Source: Frigidibacter mobilis (lineage in GTDB: Bacteria > Pseudomonadota > Alphaproteobacteria > Rhodobacterales > Rhodobacteraceae). From it: 64,000 bases of DNA. The number at the start of each line of letters is the position of its first letter. The first letter of the stretch is position 1. Shown here one piece after another: positions 52,155-61,391 of this stretch. The notes below the pieces were generated by a model. That model was not told the origin of the DNA. It made no database searches and worked only from the letters and a program-made list of their open reading frames with translations. The position numbers and the translations under genes are program-made. The stretch spans positions 1,240,001-1,304,000 of the forward strand of contig NZ_CP012661.1 in the NCBI RefSeq assembly GCF_001620265.1, in the 5' to 3' direction.

Positions 52155-54448
52155 TGGTGACGGGGGGCAGGGCGATGGGCAGGATCCCGGTGACGGCGAC
52201 ATATCGGCTGCAGCTGCGTGGCGGGGTCGGCTTTGCCGAGGCCGAGGCGATCCTGCCCTATCTGCGCGGGCTGGGGATCAGCCATCTGTTCCTGTCGCCG
52301 GTGCAGCTGGCGCGGGAGGGGTCGACCCACGGCTATGACATCACCGATCCCACGCGGATCGACCCGGTTCTGGGCGGGCGCGAGGGGTTTTCCCGGCTGG
52401 CGGCGGCGGCGCGGGGGCAGGGAATGGGGCTGATCCTTGACCTGGTGCCGAACCATATGGCGTTTGACGTGGAAACGCCCTGGCTCGCGGATGTGATGCG
52501 GCATGGCCAGGACAGCCGGTTCGCGCGGCATTTCGATATCGACTGGGCCTCGGCTGGGCGGGCGGGCGGGTTGCTGCTGCCAATGCTGGAGGGCGATCTG
52601 GCCGAGGCGCTGGCGGATGCGGTGGTGGAACAGAGCCCGGACGGCCCGGTGCTGCGGCTGGGCGCGCTGGCACTGCCGCTGGCGCCGGGGACTGAAAGGG
52701 TCGGCACCGGACCCGAGGCGATGCAGCGCCTGCATGACGCGCAGCACTGGCGGCTGCGGCACTGGCGGTCCGAGGAGCGGCGGCTGAGCCATCGGCGGTT
52801 CTTCAACGTGACGCAGTTGATCGGGGTGCGGGTCGAGGATCCGGCGGTGTTCGAGGATGTCCATGCGCTGATCTTCGAGCTGATCGCGGCGGGTGAGGTG
52901 GACGGGCTGCGCATCGACCATGTCGACGGGCTGGCCGATCCGGCGGGGTATCTGGCGCAGCTGCGGGGGCGGGTGGGTGATCTGCCAGTCTGGGTGGAGA
53001 AGATCCTGACCGGGGACGAGGCTTTGCGGGGTTGGCCGGTGCAGGGCACCACGGGATATGAGGCGGCGCGGGCGATTGCGCAGGTGCTGAGCCGGGCCGA
53101 GGGGGTCGCGGTGCTGGACCGGGCGTGGCGGAGGGCGACGGGGTTCGAGGGGGATTTCGCGCAGGCGCTGGCGCAGGCGAAAGCGGACGTGCTGGCGGCG
53201 GATCTGGCGGCCGAGGTGACGGCGCTGGTCGGGCTGGCCACGGCGGCCCTGGGCGAGCAGGACCGGGGCGCGCAGGACCGGGGCGCGCTGGCGGACGCGG
53301 TGCGGGCGCTGCTGGCGGCGTTTCCGCGCTATCGTACCTATCTGGACGGCGGCGCGGCGGATCCCGAGGATCTGGCGCTGATGGCGGGGACGGTGGCGGC
53401 GGTGCCGGGCGAGTTGGTGGCCACGCTGGCGCGACTGGTGACGGGGCCGGGGGCGGATGCCGCCTTCCGCACGCGCTTTCAGCAGGTGACCGGCGCGCTG
53501 ACCGCCAAGGCGCATGAGGATACCGCCGAGTTCCGCTTCAACCGCTATCTTGCGGCGAATGAGGTGGGCTCGGACCCCGACGAGCCGGTGATGGCGCCAG
53601 AGGCATTCGGGGAGTGGTTTGCGCGGCGCGTCGCCGAGGCGCCGCAGGCGATGGTGCTGACCTCCAGCCATGACACCAAGCGCGCCGAGGATGCGCGGAT
53701 GCGGCTGGTGGCGCTGTCGCATCTGCCGGGGGAGTTCGCGGCGATCTGGGCGGTTGCAGCGGGGCTGCCCGCCGGGGGCGTGGCCGCCAACCTGCGCTGG
53801 TATATCGTGCAGAGCTGGCTGGCGCTGTGGGAACCGGGGCGGGCGGATGTGCCGGGCCGGCTGGCCGAGCATGTGAGGAAGGCGATGCGCGAGGCCAAGG
53901 AGGTGACGACCCATGCCGCGCCCGACGAGGCTGCCGAGGCCGCGGCGCTGGACTGGACGGCGGCGCTTTGCGCGGCCTGGGCCGGGGCGCCGCCGCCCGG
54001 GGTGGCGCGCCTCCACGCGCGCGGGGCGGTGCTGTCGCTGGCGCAGCTGGCGCTGAAGCTGATGCTGCCCGGCGTGCCCGACACCTATCAGGGCACCGAG
54101 GACGCGGCGTTCCATCTGACCGACCCCGACAACCGCCTGCCGGTGGACTTTGCCGCGCTGGCTTCTGGCGGGCCGGCCACGGGCTTCGGGCAGGCCAAGA
54201 CCGCGCTGCTGCGCAGGATGCTGGCGCTGCGCGCTGCGCATCCGGGCCTGTTCGCGCAAGGCGCGGTGCAGGTGACGGGCGAGGCCGGCGGGCCGCTGGA
54301 ACTGGTGCGCAGCCACGCCGGACAGGCGCTGCGGCTGGGGGTGGATGTGGGCGGCGCCGCAGCGCCGGTCTGGAGCTTTGACGGCGGCGAAGCGGGGCGC
54401 GTGGCGCTGTGGCTGGAGGCCGGGCCGGGGCAGGGCAGGCGCAGCTGA
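52154..54448 (+). CDS. treY: Malto-oligosyltrehalose synthase
   Basis: Converts the reducing end of maltodextrins into a trehalose unit by intramolecular transglucosylation. 764 residues with GH13 features: TATYRLQLRGGVGFAEAEAILP at the start, HGYDITDPTRIDPVLGG, DLVPNHMA, nucleophile Asp255 in DGLRIDHVDG, Glu282 in VWVEKIL, and Asp507 in SSHDTKRAEDAR. LPGVPDTYQGTE is also diagnostic. It is translationally coupled to treZ; an ATG seven codons in (52175) is a possible alternative start. It converges with glgX across a long inverted repeat. Confidence 0.94.
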   Translation: MVTGGRAMGRIPVTATYRLQLRGGVGFAEAEAILPYLRGLGISHLFLSPVQLAREGSTHGYDITDPTRIDPVLGGREGFSRLAAAARGQGMGLILDLVPNHMAFDVETPWLADVMRHGQDSRFARHFDIDWASAGRAGGLLLPMLEGDLAEALADAVVEQSPDGPVLRLGALALPLAPGTERVGTGPEAMQRLHDAQHWRLRHWRSEERRLSHRRFFNVTQLIGVRVEDPAVFEDVHALIFELIAAGEVDGLRIDHVDGLADPAGYLAQLRGRVGDLPVWVEKILTGDEALRGWPVQGTTGYEAARAIAQVLSRAEGVAVLDRAWRRATGFEGDFAQALAQAKADVLAADLAAEVTALVGLATAALGEQDRGAQDRGALADAVRALLAAFPRYRTYLDGGAADPEDLALMAGTVAAVPGELVATLARLVTGPGADAAFRTRFQQVTGALTAKAHEDTAEFRFNRYLAANEVGSDPDEPVMAPEAFGEWFARRVAEAPQAMVLTSSHDTKRAEDARMRLVALSHLPGEFAAIWAVAAGLPAGGVAANLRWYIVQSWLALWEPGRADVPGRLAEHVRKAMREAKEVTTHAAPDEAAEAAALDWTAALCAAWAGAPPPGVARLHARGAVLSLAQLALKLMLPGVPDTYQGTEDAAFHLTDPDNRLPVDFAALASGGPATGFGQAKTALLRRMLALRAAHPGLFAQGAVQVTGEAGGPLELVRSHAGQALRLGVDVGGAAAPVWSFDGGEAGRVALWLEAGPGQGRRS

Positions 54449-54894
54449 CCCCGGCGCCGGACGGGAAGCCTCCCCCGGTGGGCGCGGGACCGGGGGTGGT
54501 CAGAGAGCCGCCTTGCCCGAGAGCGAGCCCGGCCGGGCGATCCGGTCAGGCGATCCGATCCCGGCCATGCCAATATACCCGGGACAGTCGCCCTCCCTGC
54601 GGCGCCCCGTGGCGCCGCAGGGAGGGCGCCGGGATCAGGGACCTGCCATGTTCAGCAACGATCCGCGGGTTGGAGGCGCCCCTCCAATGGCCCCCGAGGG
54701 TGGTGCGACCGAGATCTGGAAGGGTGAACCAGGCCGGCTGCCCGGCCATGCCCGGAGGGCCGGGCCTGCAGGGGCACGACACGCTCGCTGCCGTCCGGCA
54801 GGCCGCCCGGCTCTGCGCCGATCCGGCCCCGGCTTCGCGCCCGACATCGGGGGCCGGGACGGACCCTCCGGGCCAGACGGGCGGCAGCCGAGGC
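54449..54894. other. Convergent intergenic region between treY and glgX
   Basis: 446 bases without a convincing gene, containing a strong hairpin (54590-54627). The short frames here have no recognisable features. Confidence 0.5.
54590..54627. terminator. Perfect 17-base inverted repeat (bidirectional terminator candidate)
   Basis: GCCCTCCCTGCGGCGCC (54590-54606) and its exact reverse complement (54611-54627) are separated by CCGT. On the minus strand it is followed by CCCGGGTATATTGG, close to the CCCGGGATATTT seen after the hairpins at 45966, so both may belong to the same intergenic element family. Confidence 0.75.
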
Positions 54895-56970
54895 CTACGG
54901 ACCGCTTTCCCTGCCGGCCTCGACCCAGACCGACACCGTCTGCCAGCCGACCGCCACCCGCCCCTCCTCCACCGCGTTCCCCGAAACCGGGGTAGCGCCG
55001 GTGTCGATCCGCCGCCGCCACATCCCCTCGGGCAGGGTCACCTCGATATCCTCGCCGGCGTTGAACGCCATCACCAGCCGCGTGCCCTCGGCGCGCTCCA
55101 TGACCAGCACCAGCGTCTTCAACTCGCCATCGGACCAGTCACCCTCGGTCATCGGCCCCCCCGAGGGGTGCAGCCAACCGACCTGAACCGCGCCCGGCAG
55201 ATCTGGCGGCGCGTCTTCCTGCGCAAAGCGCGCGCGGGCCAGCCCGCCGCCCTCCTGCCGGAAGGCCATCAGGTCGGCGACCGCCTGCACGAGGTCGTCG
55301 TCAAGGGTCTCCCAGTCGGTCCAGGTCGTCTCGTTGTCCTGGCAATAGGCGTTGTTGTTGCCCTGCTGGCTGCGCCCGCCCTCATCCCCGGCCAGGATCA
55401 TCGGCACCCCCTGGCTCAGCAGCACGGTCGCCAGCATCGCCCGCACCCGGCGCTGTCGCGCCGCGAGGATGCCCGGATCATCGGTCGGCCCCTCGGCGCC
55501 GAGATTGTCCGACAGGTTATGTCCGTGTCCGTCGGCCCCGCCCTCGCCATTCGCCTCGTTATGCTTGTCGTTGTAGGACACCGTGTCCCACAGCGTGAAG
55601 CCGTCATGCGCCGCGACGAAGTTGACCGAGGATGTCGCCGGGCGATGCGAATGGTTGAACTGCACCGGCGATCCCAGCAGCCGCTGCGGCATGTCCTGCA
55701 AAAGCCCGCCCCGCCGCCAGAAGCCGCGCACATCGTCGCGGAACTTGTCGTTCCACTCGCGGAACGGCCAGGGGAAGCCGCCGACCTGATAGCCGCCCTC
55801 GCCCACATCCCAGGGCTCGGCGATCAGCTTGACGCCCGACAGGATCGGGTCCTGCCGCAGCGCCGCAAAGAACGCGCCCTCGCGCTCGAACCCCGTCGCC
55901 TCACGCCCCAAAGTGGAGGCAAGGTCGAAGCGGAACCCGTCCACATGCATCACCTCGACCCAGTAGCGCAGGCTGTCGAGCAGCATCCGCAGCACCATCG
56001 GATGCGCGACATTGACCGTGTTGCCGGTGCCGGTGACATCGAAGCAATGGCGCCTGTCCTCGGCCAGCAGGTAGTAGCTGGCATTGTCGATGCCGCGGAA
56101 GCTGAGGGTCGGACCAAGCTCCGACCCCTCGGCGGTGTGGTTGTAGACCACATCCAGGATCACCTCGATCCCGGCGGCATGGAAGCGCTTCACCGCCTCC
56201 TTCACCTCGCGCAGATATCCGGTGGCAAGATAGGGCCGGTGCGGCGCAAAGAAGGTCAGGCTGTTGTAGCCCCAGTAATTCGCCAGCCCCTTGTCGCGCA
56301 GGATCCGGTCATGCAGGAACCCCTGCACCGGCAGCAGCTCGATGGCGGTCACGCCGATGCGCTGCAGATGCTCGATCACCGGCGCGCTGGCGAGGCCGCG
56401 GAAGGTGCCGCGGTCGGCCTCGGCCACGCCCGGATGCCGGCAGGTCTGGCCCTTCACATGCGCCTCGTAGATCAGGCTGCGTTCCCAGGGGGTGCGCAGG
56501 GCGGCGTCGCTCTCCCAGTCGAAGGCGGGATCGACCACCACCGCCTTGGGCATGAACGGGCCGCTGTCGCGGGTGTCGAAGGACAGGTCATCCTCGCCCA
56601 CGGTATAGCCGAACATCGCGTCATCCCAGGTGAAGCGGCCCTGCAATTCGCGCGCATAGGGGTCGATCAGCAGCTTGTTCGGGTTGAAGCGGTGGCCCTC
56701 CTCGGGCGCATGGGGCCCGTGGACGCGGTAGCCATAGGCCTGCCCCGGCCGCACTCCGGGCAGATAGCCGAACCAGACCCCGCCCTCCATCGCCGGCAGC
56801 TCCAGCCGCTGCGTCTCGCTTTGTGCGTCGCTGCCATAGAGGCACAGTTCCACACTTGTGGCATTGTCCGAGAACAGCGCAAAATTGGTGCCCTCGCCGT
56901 CGAACTCGGCGCCCAGCCTGTGCGCCCGGCCGGCGGACAGATCGAAGCTGCGCAAAGCGTCATCCCGCAT
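54895..56970 (-). CDS. glgX: Glycogen debranching enzyme GlgX
   Basis: Isoamylase-type debranching enzyme acting on short glycogen side chains, supplying linear maltodextrins to TreYZ. 691 residues. An N-terminal CBM48 ([28 protein letters not shown]) precedes a GH13 barrel with nucleophile Asp349 in [10 protein letters not shown], Glu385 in LIAEPWD and Asp456 in [39 protein letters not shown] matches GlgX. The C-terminal domain is present. It starts three bases after the glgC stop. Confidence 0.95.
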   Translation of the reverse strand: MRDDALRSFDLSAGRAHRLGAEFDGEGTNFALFSDNATSVELCLYGSDAQSETQRLELPAMEGGVWFGYLPGVRPGQAYGYRVHGPHAPEEGHRFNPNKLLIDPYARELQGRFTWDDAMFGYTVGEDDLSFDTRDSGPFMPKAVVVDPAFDWESDAALRTPWERSLIYEAHVKGQTCRHPGVAEADRGTFRGLASAPVIEHLQRIGVTAIELLPVQGFLHDRILRDKGLANYWGYNSLTFFAPHRPYLATGYLREVKEAVKRFHAAGIEVILDVVYNHTAEGSELGPTLSFRGIDNASYYLLAEDRRHCFDVTGTGNTVNVAHPMVLRMLLDSLRYWVEVMHVDGFRFDLASTLGREATGFEREGAFFAALRQDPILSGVKLIAEPWDVGEGGYQVGGFPWPFREWNDKFRDDVRGFWRRGGLLQDMPQRLLGSPVQFNHSHRPATSSVNFVAAHDGFTLWDTVSYNDKHNEANGEGGADGHGHNLSDNLGAEGPTDDPGILAARQRRVRAMLATVLLSQGVPMILAGDEGGRSQQGNNNAYCQDNETTWTDWETLDDDLVQAVADLMAFRQEGGGLARARFAQEDAPPDLPGAVQVGWLHPSGGPMTEGDWSDGELKTLVLVMERAEGTRLVMAFNAGEDIEVTLPEGMWRRRIDTGATPVSGNAVEEGRVAVGWQTVSVWVEAGRESGP

Positions 56971-56973
56971 GCC

Positions 56974-58204
56974 TTACACCGCCCCGGCGCTGCGTGCGCG
57001 CGGCGCAGGGGGGAGGTGGCGCAGCGCAGCCGCCTCGCGCCGGGCCAGCATCGCCGCCGTCACCAGCACGGTGCCGCCAGAGCTGCGGCGGAACCAGCGC
57101 GCATCCTCGCGCGCGTCCTCGCCGATCACGAGGCCGGCAGGCACATGCGCGCCCGGCGCGATGATGGCCCGCGCCACCCGCGCGCCGCGGGCCACCGAGC
57201 CGCCGGGCAGGATCACGCTTTCCACCGGCCAGGGGCGCCGCCGCCCATGCGCGCGCCGAAGGGCCGGGCCTGCGCGCCGCTGCCCTGCGGCAGCACGCTG
57301 TCGGGCATCGCGCAGGGCCGCGCGGCCCCGGCGAAATCCAGTTGCGCCACGCGGTAGCTGTCCAGCGTGCCGACATCGCGCCAGTAGGGCCGCGCCATCT
57401 CGGCTCCCTGTCCGGTCAGCCGCCAGACATTCACCACCCCCGCGCGCACCGCGGCGGGCAGGATGTCATGGCCGAAATCATGGCCCGACCCGGCATCGGC
57501 GGCATCGGCACCCAGCCGCGCCCGCAGCCAGGGCCAGTCGAAGACATAGATCCCCATGCTGGCCAGCGCATAGGCCGGATCCCCCGCCATCCCCGGCGGA
57601 TCGGCGGGCTTTTCGACGAACTCCGTCGCCCGGCCATCCTCGCCTGCGCTGAGGATCCCAAACTCGCTGCCGCTGCTGCGCGGCACCACATGCGCAGCCA
57701 CGGTCATTTCCGCGCCGCTGGCCACATGCGCCTCGATCATCGGGCGGAAGTCGATCTGGCAGACATGATCCGCCGCCATCACCACCAGGTGCCGCGGCGC
57801 CCGCGCGTCGATGGCGGCAATGTTGCGCGTCACCGCATCGGCAGTGCCGATATAGCCCTCGGCCTGCCCGGTGAGATCTGGCCCATGCGCGAGGGCCAGC
57901 CCGCCCCCCGCGGCGGCAAAGGCCGGCGCCCACTGGCCCCGCAGGTGCCGTGTCAGCGTCTCGGGGCGGTATTGGGTGCAGGCGATCATCCGGTGCAGGC
58001 CCGAGCGCAGCGCATTGGCCAGCGCGAAATCCACGATCCGCCGGGTGCCGGCGAAGAACACCGCCGGCTTGCACTCGGCTGCGGTCAGCTCGTGCAGGCG
58101 GCTGCCCTTGCCCCCTGCCAGCAACACCGCCAGCGCGCCGGCCGAAGCATCACCGCCAGGGGATTTCTGGACGCACTGGGGGCGGGGGTGTGTTGGGGGC
58201 GCAT
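56974..58204 (-). pseudogene. glgC: Glucose-1-phosphate adenylyltransferase, two frameshifts
   Basis: Would make ADP-glucose for glycogen synthesis. The central frame (57213-58127) has LLAGGKGSRLHELTAAECKPAVFF, DFALANALRSGLHRM, VVMAADHVCQIDFRPMI, EFVEKPADPP and WRDVGTLDSY, all GlgC features. The C-terminal beta-helix continues in another frame (ESVILPGGSVARGARV) to the stop at 56974; one base added in the GGGG at 57232-57235 gives APWPVESVILPGG. At the N-terminus the natural ATG (58204, after GAGG) leads to SASRNPLAVMLRPA, and one base added near 58132-58145 joins it to ALAVLLAGG. Repaired length is about 410, as expected. Without repair the product would lack its first strand and its C-terminus. 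Confidence 0.8.
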
Positions 58205-58402
58205 GGAAACCTCGGGGGGGAATGGAGGGGAGCGGCGGTCCGGGAGGGGCAGCAGGTGCTGCGGGTGAAGAACGCCGCAGGGCGCGGAATGTTCCGGTGC
58301 TCGGGCCCGGGAAAGCGGGATTTCGGCACGGCTTTGCCGGAGCGGACCGTGCGCCACCGCCCGCCGGGCCGGGCCTGCCGCCGACCCGGCGGTCAAATCG
58401 GA

Positions 58403-58431
58403 TTGCATCATGTTATACTATAACATATACA
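58403..58431 (+). promoter_or_regulatory. zinT promoter
   Basis: TTGCAT (58403-58408), 17-base spacer, TATACA (58426-58431), in the only strongly AT-rich stretch of the region. The operator described next fills the spacer. Confidence 0.65.
58410..58426. promoter_or_regulatory. Zur-box-like operator (ATGTTATAC TATAACAT)
   Basis: A perfect 17-base palindrome around a central C. It matches the known proteobacterial Zur pattern TGTTATA-N-TATAACA. It occupies the spacer between the -35 and -10 elements of a gene for a zinc-binding protein, so zinc-loaded Zur would block RNA polymerase. Confidence 0.85.
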
Positions 58432-58485
58432 GTCCACCCCGAGACCTGCACGCCTATCGCCGCAGGCATCATCAAGAGGTTGAAA

Positions 58486-59175
58486 ATGGACATGAGTTTT
58501 GTCACCCGCGCCGGCTGCCTGATTTCCGCAGGGTTCCTGCTGATCGGCACCCCGGCCCTGGCGCAGCAATCGGGCACCGCGGATGCGGCCCACGATCACG
58601 CGCATGACCACGCCCACGACCACGCTCACGATCATGCGATGGACGATATCCGCAAAGGCATCTTCGACGACGCGCAGATCCAGCCTCGCGCCCTGTCGGA
58701 CTGGGAAGGCGACTGGCAGTCGGTCTATCCCTTGCTGCAGGACGGCACGCTGGACCCGGTCATGGCCCACAAGGCCGAGAGCGGCAAGAAGACCGCCGAG
58801 GAATACCACGCCTATTACGAGATCGGCTATCGCACCGATGTGGACCGGATCGTCATCGACGGCGGCAGCGTGACCTTCTACCGGGGCGATCAGGCGGTGC
58901 AGGGCACCTATGAGGATGACGGCTTCGAGGTGCTGACCTACGAGTCGGGCAACCGCGGCGTCCGCTTCATCTTTGCCAAGACCGCGGGCGATGACGCGGC
59001 GCCCGGTTTCATCCAGTTCTCCGATCACGGCATCTTCCCGGAAAAGGCCGGGCATTATCACCTCTACTGGGGTGATGACCGTGCGGCGCTGCTGGAGGAA
59101 GTGACCAACTGGCCGACCTACTACCCCTCTGCGCTGACCGCTGCGGAAGTTGCCGAGGAAATGCTGGCGCATTGA
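58486..59175 (+). CDS. zinT: ZinT-family periplasmic zinc-binding protein
   Basis: Periplasmic metal-binding protein that helps zinc uptake when zinc is scarce, working with the ZnuABC system in known bacteria. 229 residues: a signal peptide (residues 1-26, cleavage after ALA), a His-rich tract of four HDHA units (about residues 36-51), then the ZinT domain with DWEGDWQSVYPLLQDGTL, EYHAYYEIGYRTDVDRI, FIQFSDHGIFPEKAGHYHLYWGDD and TNWPTYYPS. The His residues of the last two blocks correspond to the ZinT metal site. The start follows AAGAGGT. The His tract is longer than in E. coli ZinT. Regulated by the Zur-like site upstream. Confidence 0.93.
   Translation: MDMSFVTRAGCLISAGFLLIGTPALAQQSGTADAAHDHAHDHAHDHAHDHAMDDIRKGIFDDAQIQPRALSDWEGDWQSVYPLLQDGTLDPVMAHKAESGKKTAEEYHAYYEIGYRTDVDRIVIDGGSVTFYRGDQAVQGTYEDDGFEVLTYESGNRGVRFIFAKTAGDDAAPGFIQFSDHGIFPEKAGHYHLYWGDDRAALLEEVTNWPTYYPSALTAAEVAEEMLAH
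58591..58638 (+). repeat. Four 12-base units coding HDHA in zinT
   Basis: CAC-GA(C/T)-CA(C/T)-GC(G/C/T) is repeated four times in frame, with variation mostly in third positions. The tract gives eight His residues for metal capture and could change length by slippage. Confidence 0.85.
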
Positions 59176-59460
59176 CGCCTGCCACGGCGCGCCCGCGTTC
59201 CCCGGGCTGCCAGGACCGATCCCGTGCCCGTCCCTCCGAAGGGGCGGGCACTTCCGTGTCGGGGCGGCGGCTTGGCTGATATGGCGCCGCGGGGGGCAGG
59301 GCCGCAAAGGGCAGGATATGGCCGCGCCCCGCGTGGAGCTTCCCCCCGCAGTCGCCCCGCAGTCGCCCGGGGCTTGCCCCCCGCGCCATTCCCCGGCAGG
59401 ATCGCGCCCGCCGCTGGGCCTCTCGCGCCGGCATCCATCCCGCCTGTCCCCCGGAGGCCC

Positions 59461-60957
59461 ATGCAGATCGTCAACCGCAATATCCGGCAGACCGCCATCC
59501 TGCTGCTGCTGGGGGCGACGCTGCTGGCGATCCTTGCCGGCTCGTCCACTTTCATCAGCTTCCGCAGCAATGCCGCCTTCGAGAAGACCCTAGCCGAGCG
59601 GCAGTTGCGCCAGACCGGAACCGATTTGCTGGCGGCGCTGCAAGACGCCGAGACCGGGCAGCGCGGCTATCTCATCACCCTGGACCCCGAGTTCCTGGAA
59701 CCCTATCAAAGCGCCCGCACCCGCACGCCCGAGCTGCGCAGCGCGCTGGAACAGCGGCTGGTGATGGACCCGCGGCGCAGCGAGGATCTGCTGGCAGAGC
59801 TGGATGCGCTGATCGACCTGCGCATGGGCCTGATCGACACCACGCTGAACGCCGCGGGCGCCGGCGATGTCGCGGCGGCGCGCACCATCGTGGCGCAGGG
59901 CCAGGGCAAGCCGGCGATGGACAGAGTGCGCGCGTTGCTGGGCGAGATCATCGCCGCCTCGGATGCGCGCATGGCGGATCTGGTCAGGGTGCAGGGGCGG
60001 ATGAACCGCTGGCTGCAGGTCGCCTCGGTTCTGGGCGGGATTGCGATGCTGGCGGTGGTGGGCTCTGCCTTCGTGCTGCTGGCGCGGCAGCTGCATGCCC
60101 TGCGCGCGGCCGAGGATGAACTGCGCCGCCTGAACAGCGGACTGGAAGGCCGGGTGCGCCAGCGCACCGAGGACCTGATGCGCGCCAACCAGGAAGTGCA
60201 GCGATTTGCCTATATCGTGACCCATGACCTGCGCGCGCCGCTGGTCAACATCATGGGCTTCACCAGCGAGCTGGAAACCGCGCTCAAGCCCTTGCAGGCC
60301 TATGTACTGGCCGAGGGCGAGACGGTGACCGAGGACAACATCCGCGACGCCCGCGCCGCCGCCGCCGAGGACCTGCCCGAGGCGCTGGCCTTCATCCGCT
60401 CATCCACACGCAAGATGGACGGGCTTATCAACGCCATCCTGAAGATCTCGCGCGACGGGCGGCGCGAGCTGAAGCCTGAGACGGTGGACCTGAAGGTGCT
60501 GGCCGAGCAGACGGCCGCCAGCGTGGCGCATCAGCTTGGCGAGACCGGCGGGGAGGCGCAGATCGACGTGCGGGTGCCGCCGCTGGTGACGGACCGGCTG
60601 TCGCTGGAGCAGGCGCTTGGCAACCTTGTCGACAATGCGGTGAAATATGCCAGCCCCGACCGGCCGCTGCAGCTGAAGATCCGCGCGGTGCCGAACGGGC
60701 CGCGAATGGTGCGCGTCGAGGTCGAGGACAATGGCCGCGGCATCGCCGAGGCAGACCATGAACGGGTGTTCGAGCTGTTCCGCCGCTCGGGCAGTCAGGA
60801 TCGGCCCGGCGAGGGAATCGGTCTTGCACATGTGCGCACCGTCGTGCGAAATCTGGGCGGCGAGATCACGCTGCGGTCTGTTCACGGGCAGGGATCGACC
60901 TTCACCCTGCATTTGCCCGTCGATCTGCGCGCGGTACTGGAGACGGTAAGGACATGA
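59461..60957 (+). CDS. CHASE3-domain sensor histidine kinase
   Basis: 498 residues. The first membrane helix is about residues 10-32. The periplasmic CHASE3-like domain follows, with LLAALQDAETGQRGYLITLDPEFLEPY (residues about 54-80), a known CHASE3 pattern. The second helix is at about 182-204 and a coiled linker (LRRLNSGLEGRVRQRTEDLMRANQ) leads to HisKA with His255 in VTHDLRAPLVNIMGF and HATPase with NLVDNAVKYASP and EDNGRGI. The GIGLAHVRTVVRNLGG form resembles kinases that are encoded with Rcp1-like regulators. Start 59461 has GGAGG before it; the frame upstream is low complexity. It overlaps the next receiver gene by four bases. Confidence 0.9.
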   Translation: MQIVNRNIRQTAILLLLGATLLAILAGSSTFISFRSNAAFEKTLAERQLRQTGTDLLAALQDAETGQRGYLITLDPEFLEPYQSARTRTPELRSALEQRLVMDPRRSEDLLAELDALIDLRMGLIDTTLNAAGAGDVAAARTIVAQGQGKPAMDRVRALLGEIIAASDARMADLVRVQGRMNRWLQVASVLGGIAMLAVVGSAFVLLARQLHALRAAEDELRRLNSGLEGRVRQRTEDLMRANQEVQRFAYIVTHDLRAPLVNIMGFTSELETALKPLQAYVLAEGETVTEDNIRDARAAAAEDLPEALAFIRSSTRKMDGLINAILKISRDGRRELKPETVDLKVLAEQTAASVAHQLGETGGEAQIDVRVPPLVTDRLSLEQALGNLVDNAVKYASPDRPLQLKIRAVPNGPRMVRVEVEDNGRGIAEADHERVFELFRRSGSQDRPGEGIGLAHVRTVVRNLGGEITLRSVHGQGSTFTLHLPVDLRAVLETVRT

Positions 60958-61391
60958 AGGCATTGGGCAAGGAAGTCACCATCGTGATGGTCGAGGATGA
61001 CGAAGGTCATGCCCGGCTGATCGAGAAGAACATCCGCCGCGCCGGCGTGCACAACGAGATCGTGCCCTTCGCCGACGGTACCTCGGCGCTGGATTTCCTG
61101 CTGGGGCCGGATCGCAGCGGCGAGGCGGCGATCGGGCGCTATCTGCTGATCCTGCTGGACCTGAACCTGCCCGACATGACCGGGATCGACATTCTGGAAC
61201 GGGTGAAGACCAACCCCCATACCAGGCATCTGCCGGTGGTGATCCTGACCACCACCGACGACGAGGCCGAGATCAAGCGCTGCTACGATCTGGGCGCCAA
61301 TGTCTACATCACCAAGCCGGTCGAGTATGAGAGCTTTGCCAATGCCATCCGGCAGCTTGGCCTGTTCTTCGCGGTCCTGCAGGTCCCGTGA
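60954..61391 (+). CDS. Rcp1-like response regulator
   Basis: 145-residue receiver with MVEDDEGHARLIEKNI, phospho-acceptor Asp69 in ILLDLNLPDMTGIDIL, Thr in LTTTDDE and Lys in ITKPVEY. The pattern with LIEKNIRRAG and HLPVVILTTTDDEAEI is that of the Rcp1/cph1-partner group. It is coupled to the kinase upstream (ATGA) and to the receiver-kinase downstream (GTGA), so phosphate probably passes kinase to Rcp1-like receiver. No output domain. Confidence 0.92.
   Translation: MKALGKEVTIVMVEDDEGHARLIEKNIRRAGVHNEIVPFADGTSALDFLLGPDRSGEAAIGRYLLILLDLNLPDMTGIDILERVKTNPHTRHLPVVILTTTDDEAEIKRCYDLGANVYITKPVEYESFANAIRQLGLFFAVLQVP

Larger units (their letters stand above)
58205..58485. other. Divergent intergenic region glgC-zinT
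   Basis: Nothing coding is visible. The right half contains the zinT promoter and Zur-like operator; the left half is GC-rich without clear sites. Confidence 0.5.
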
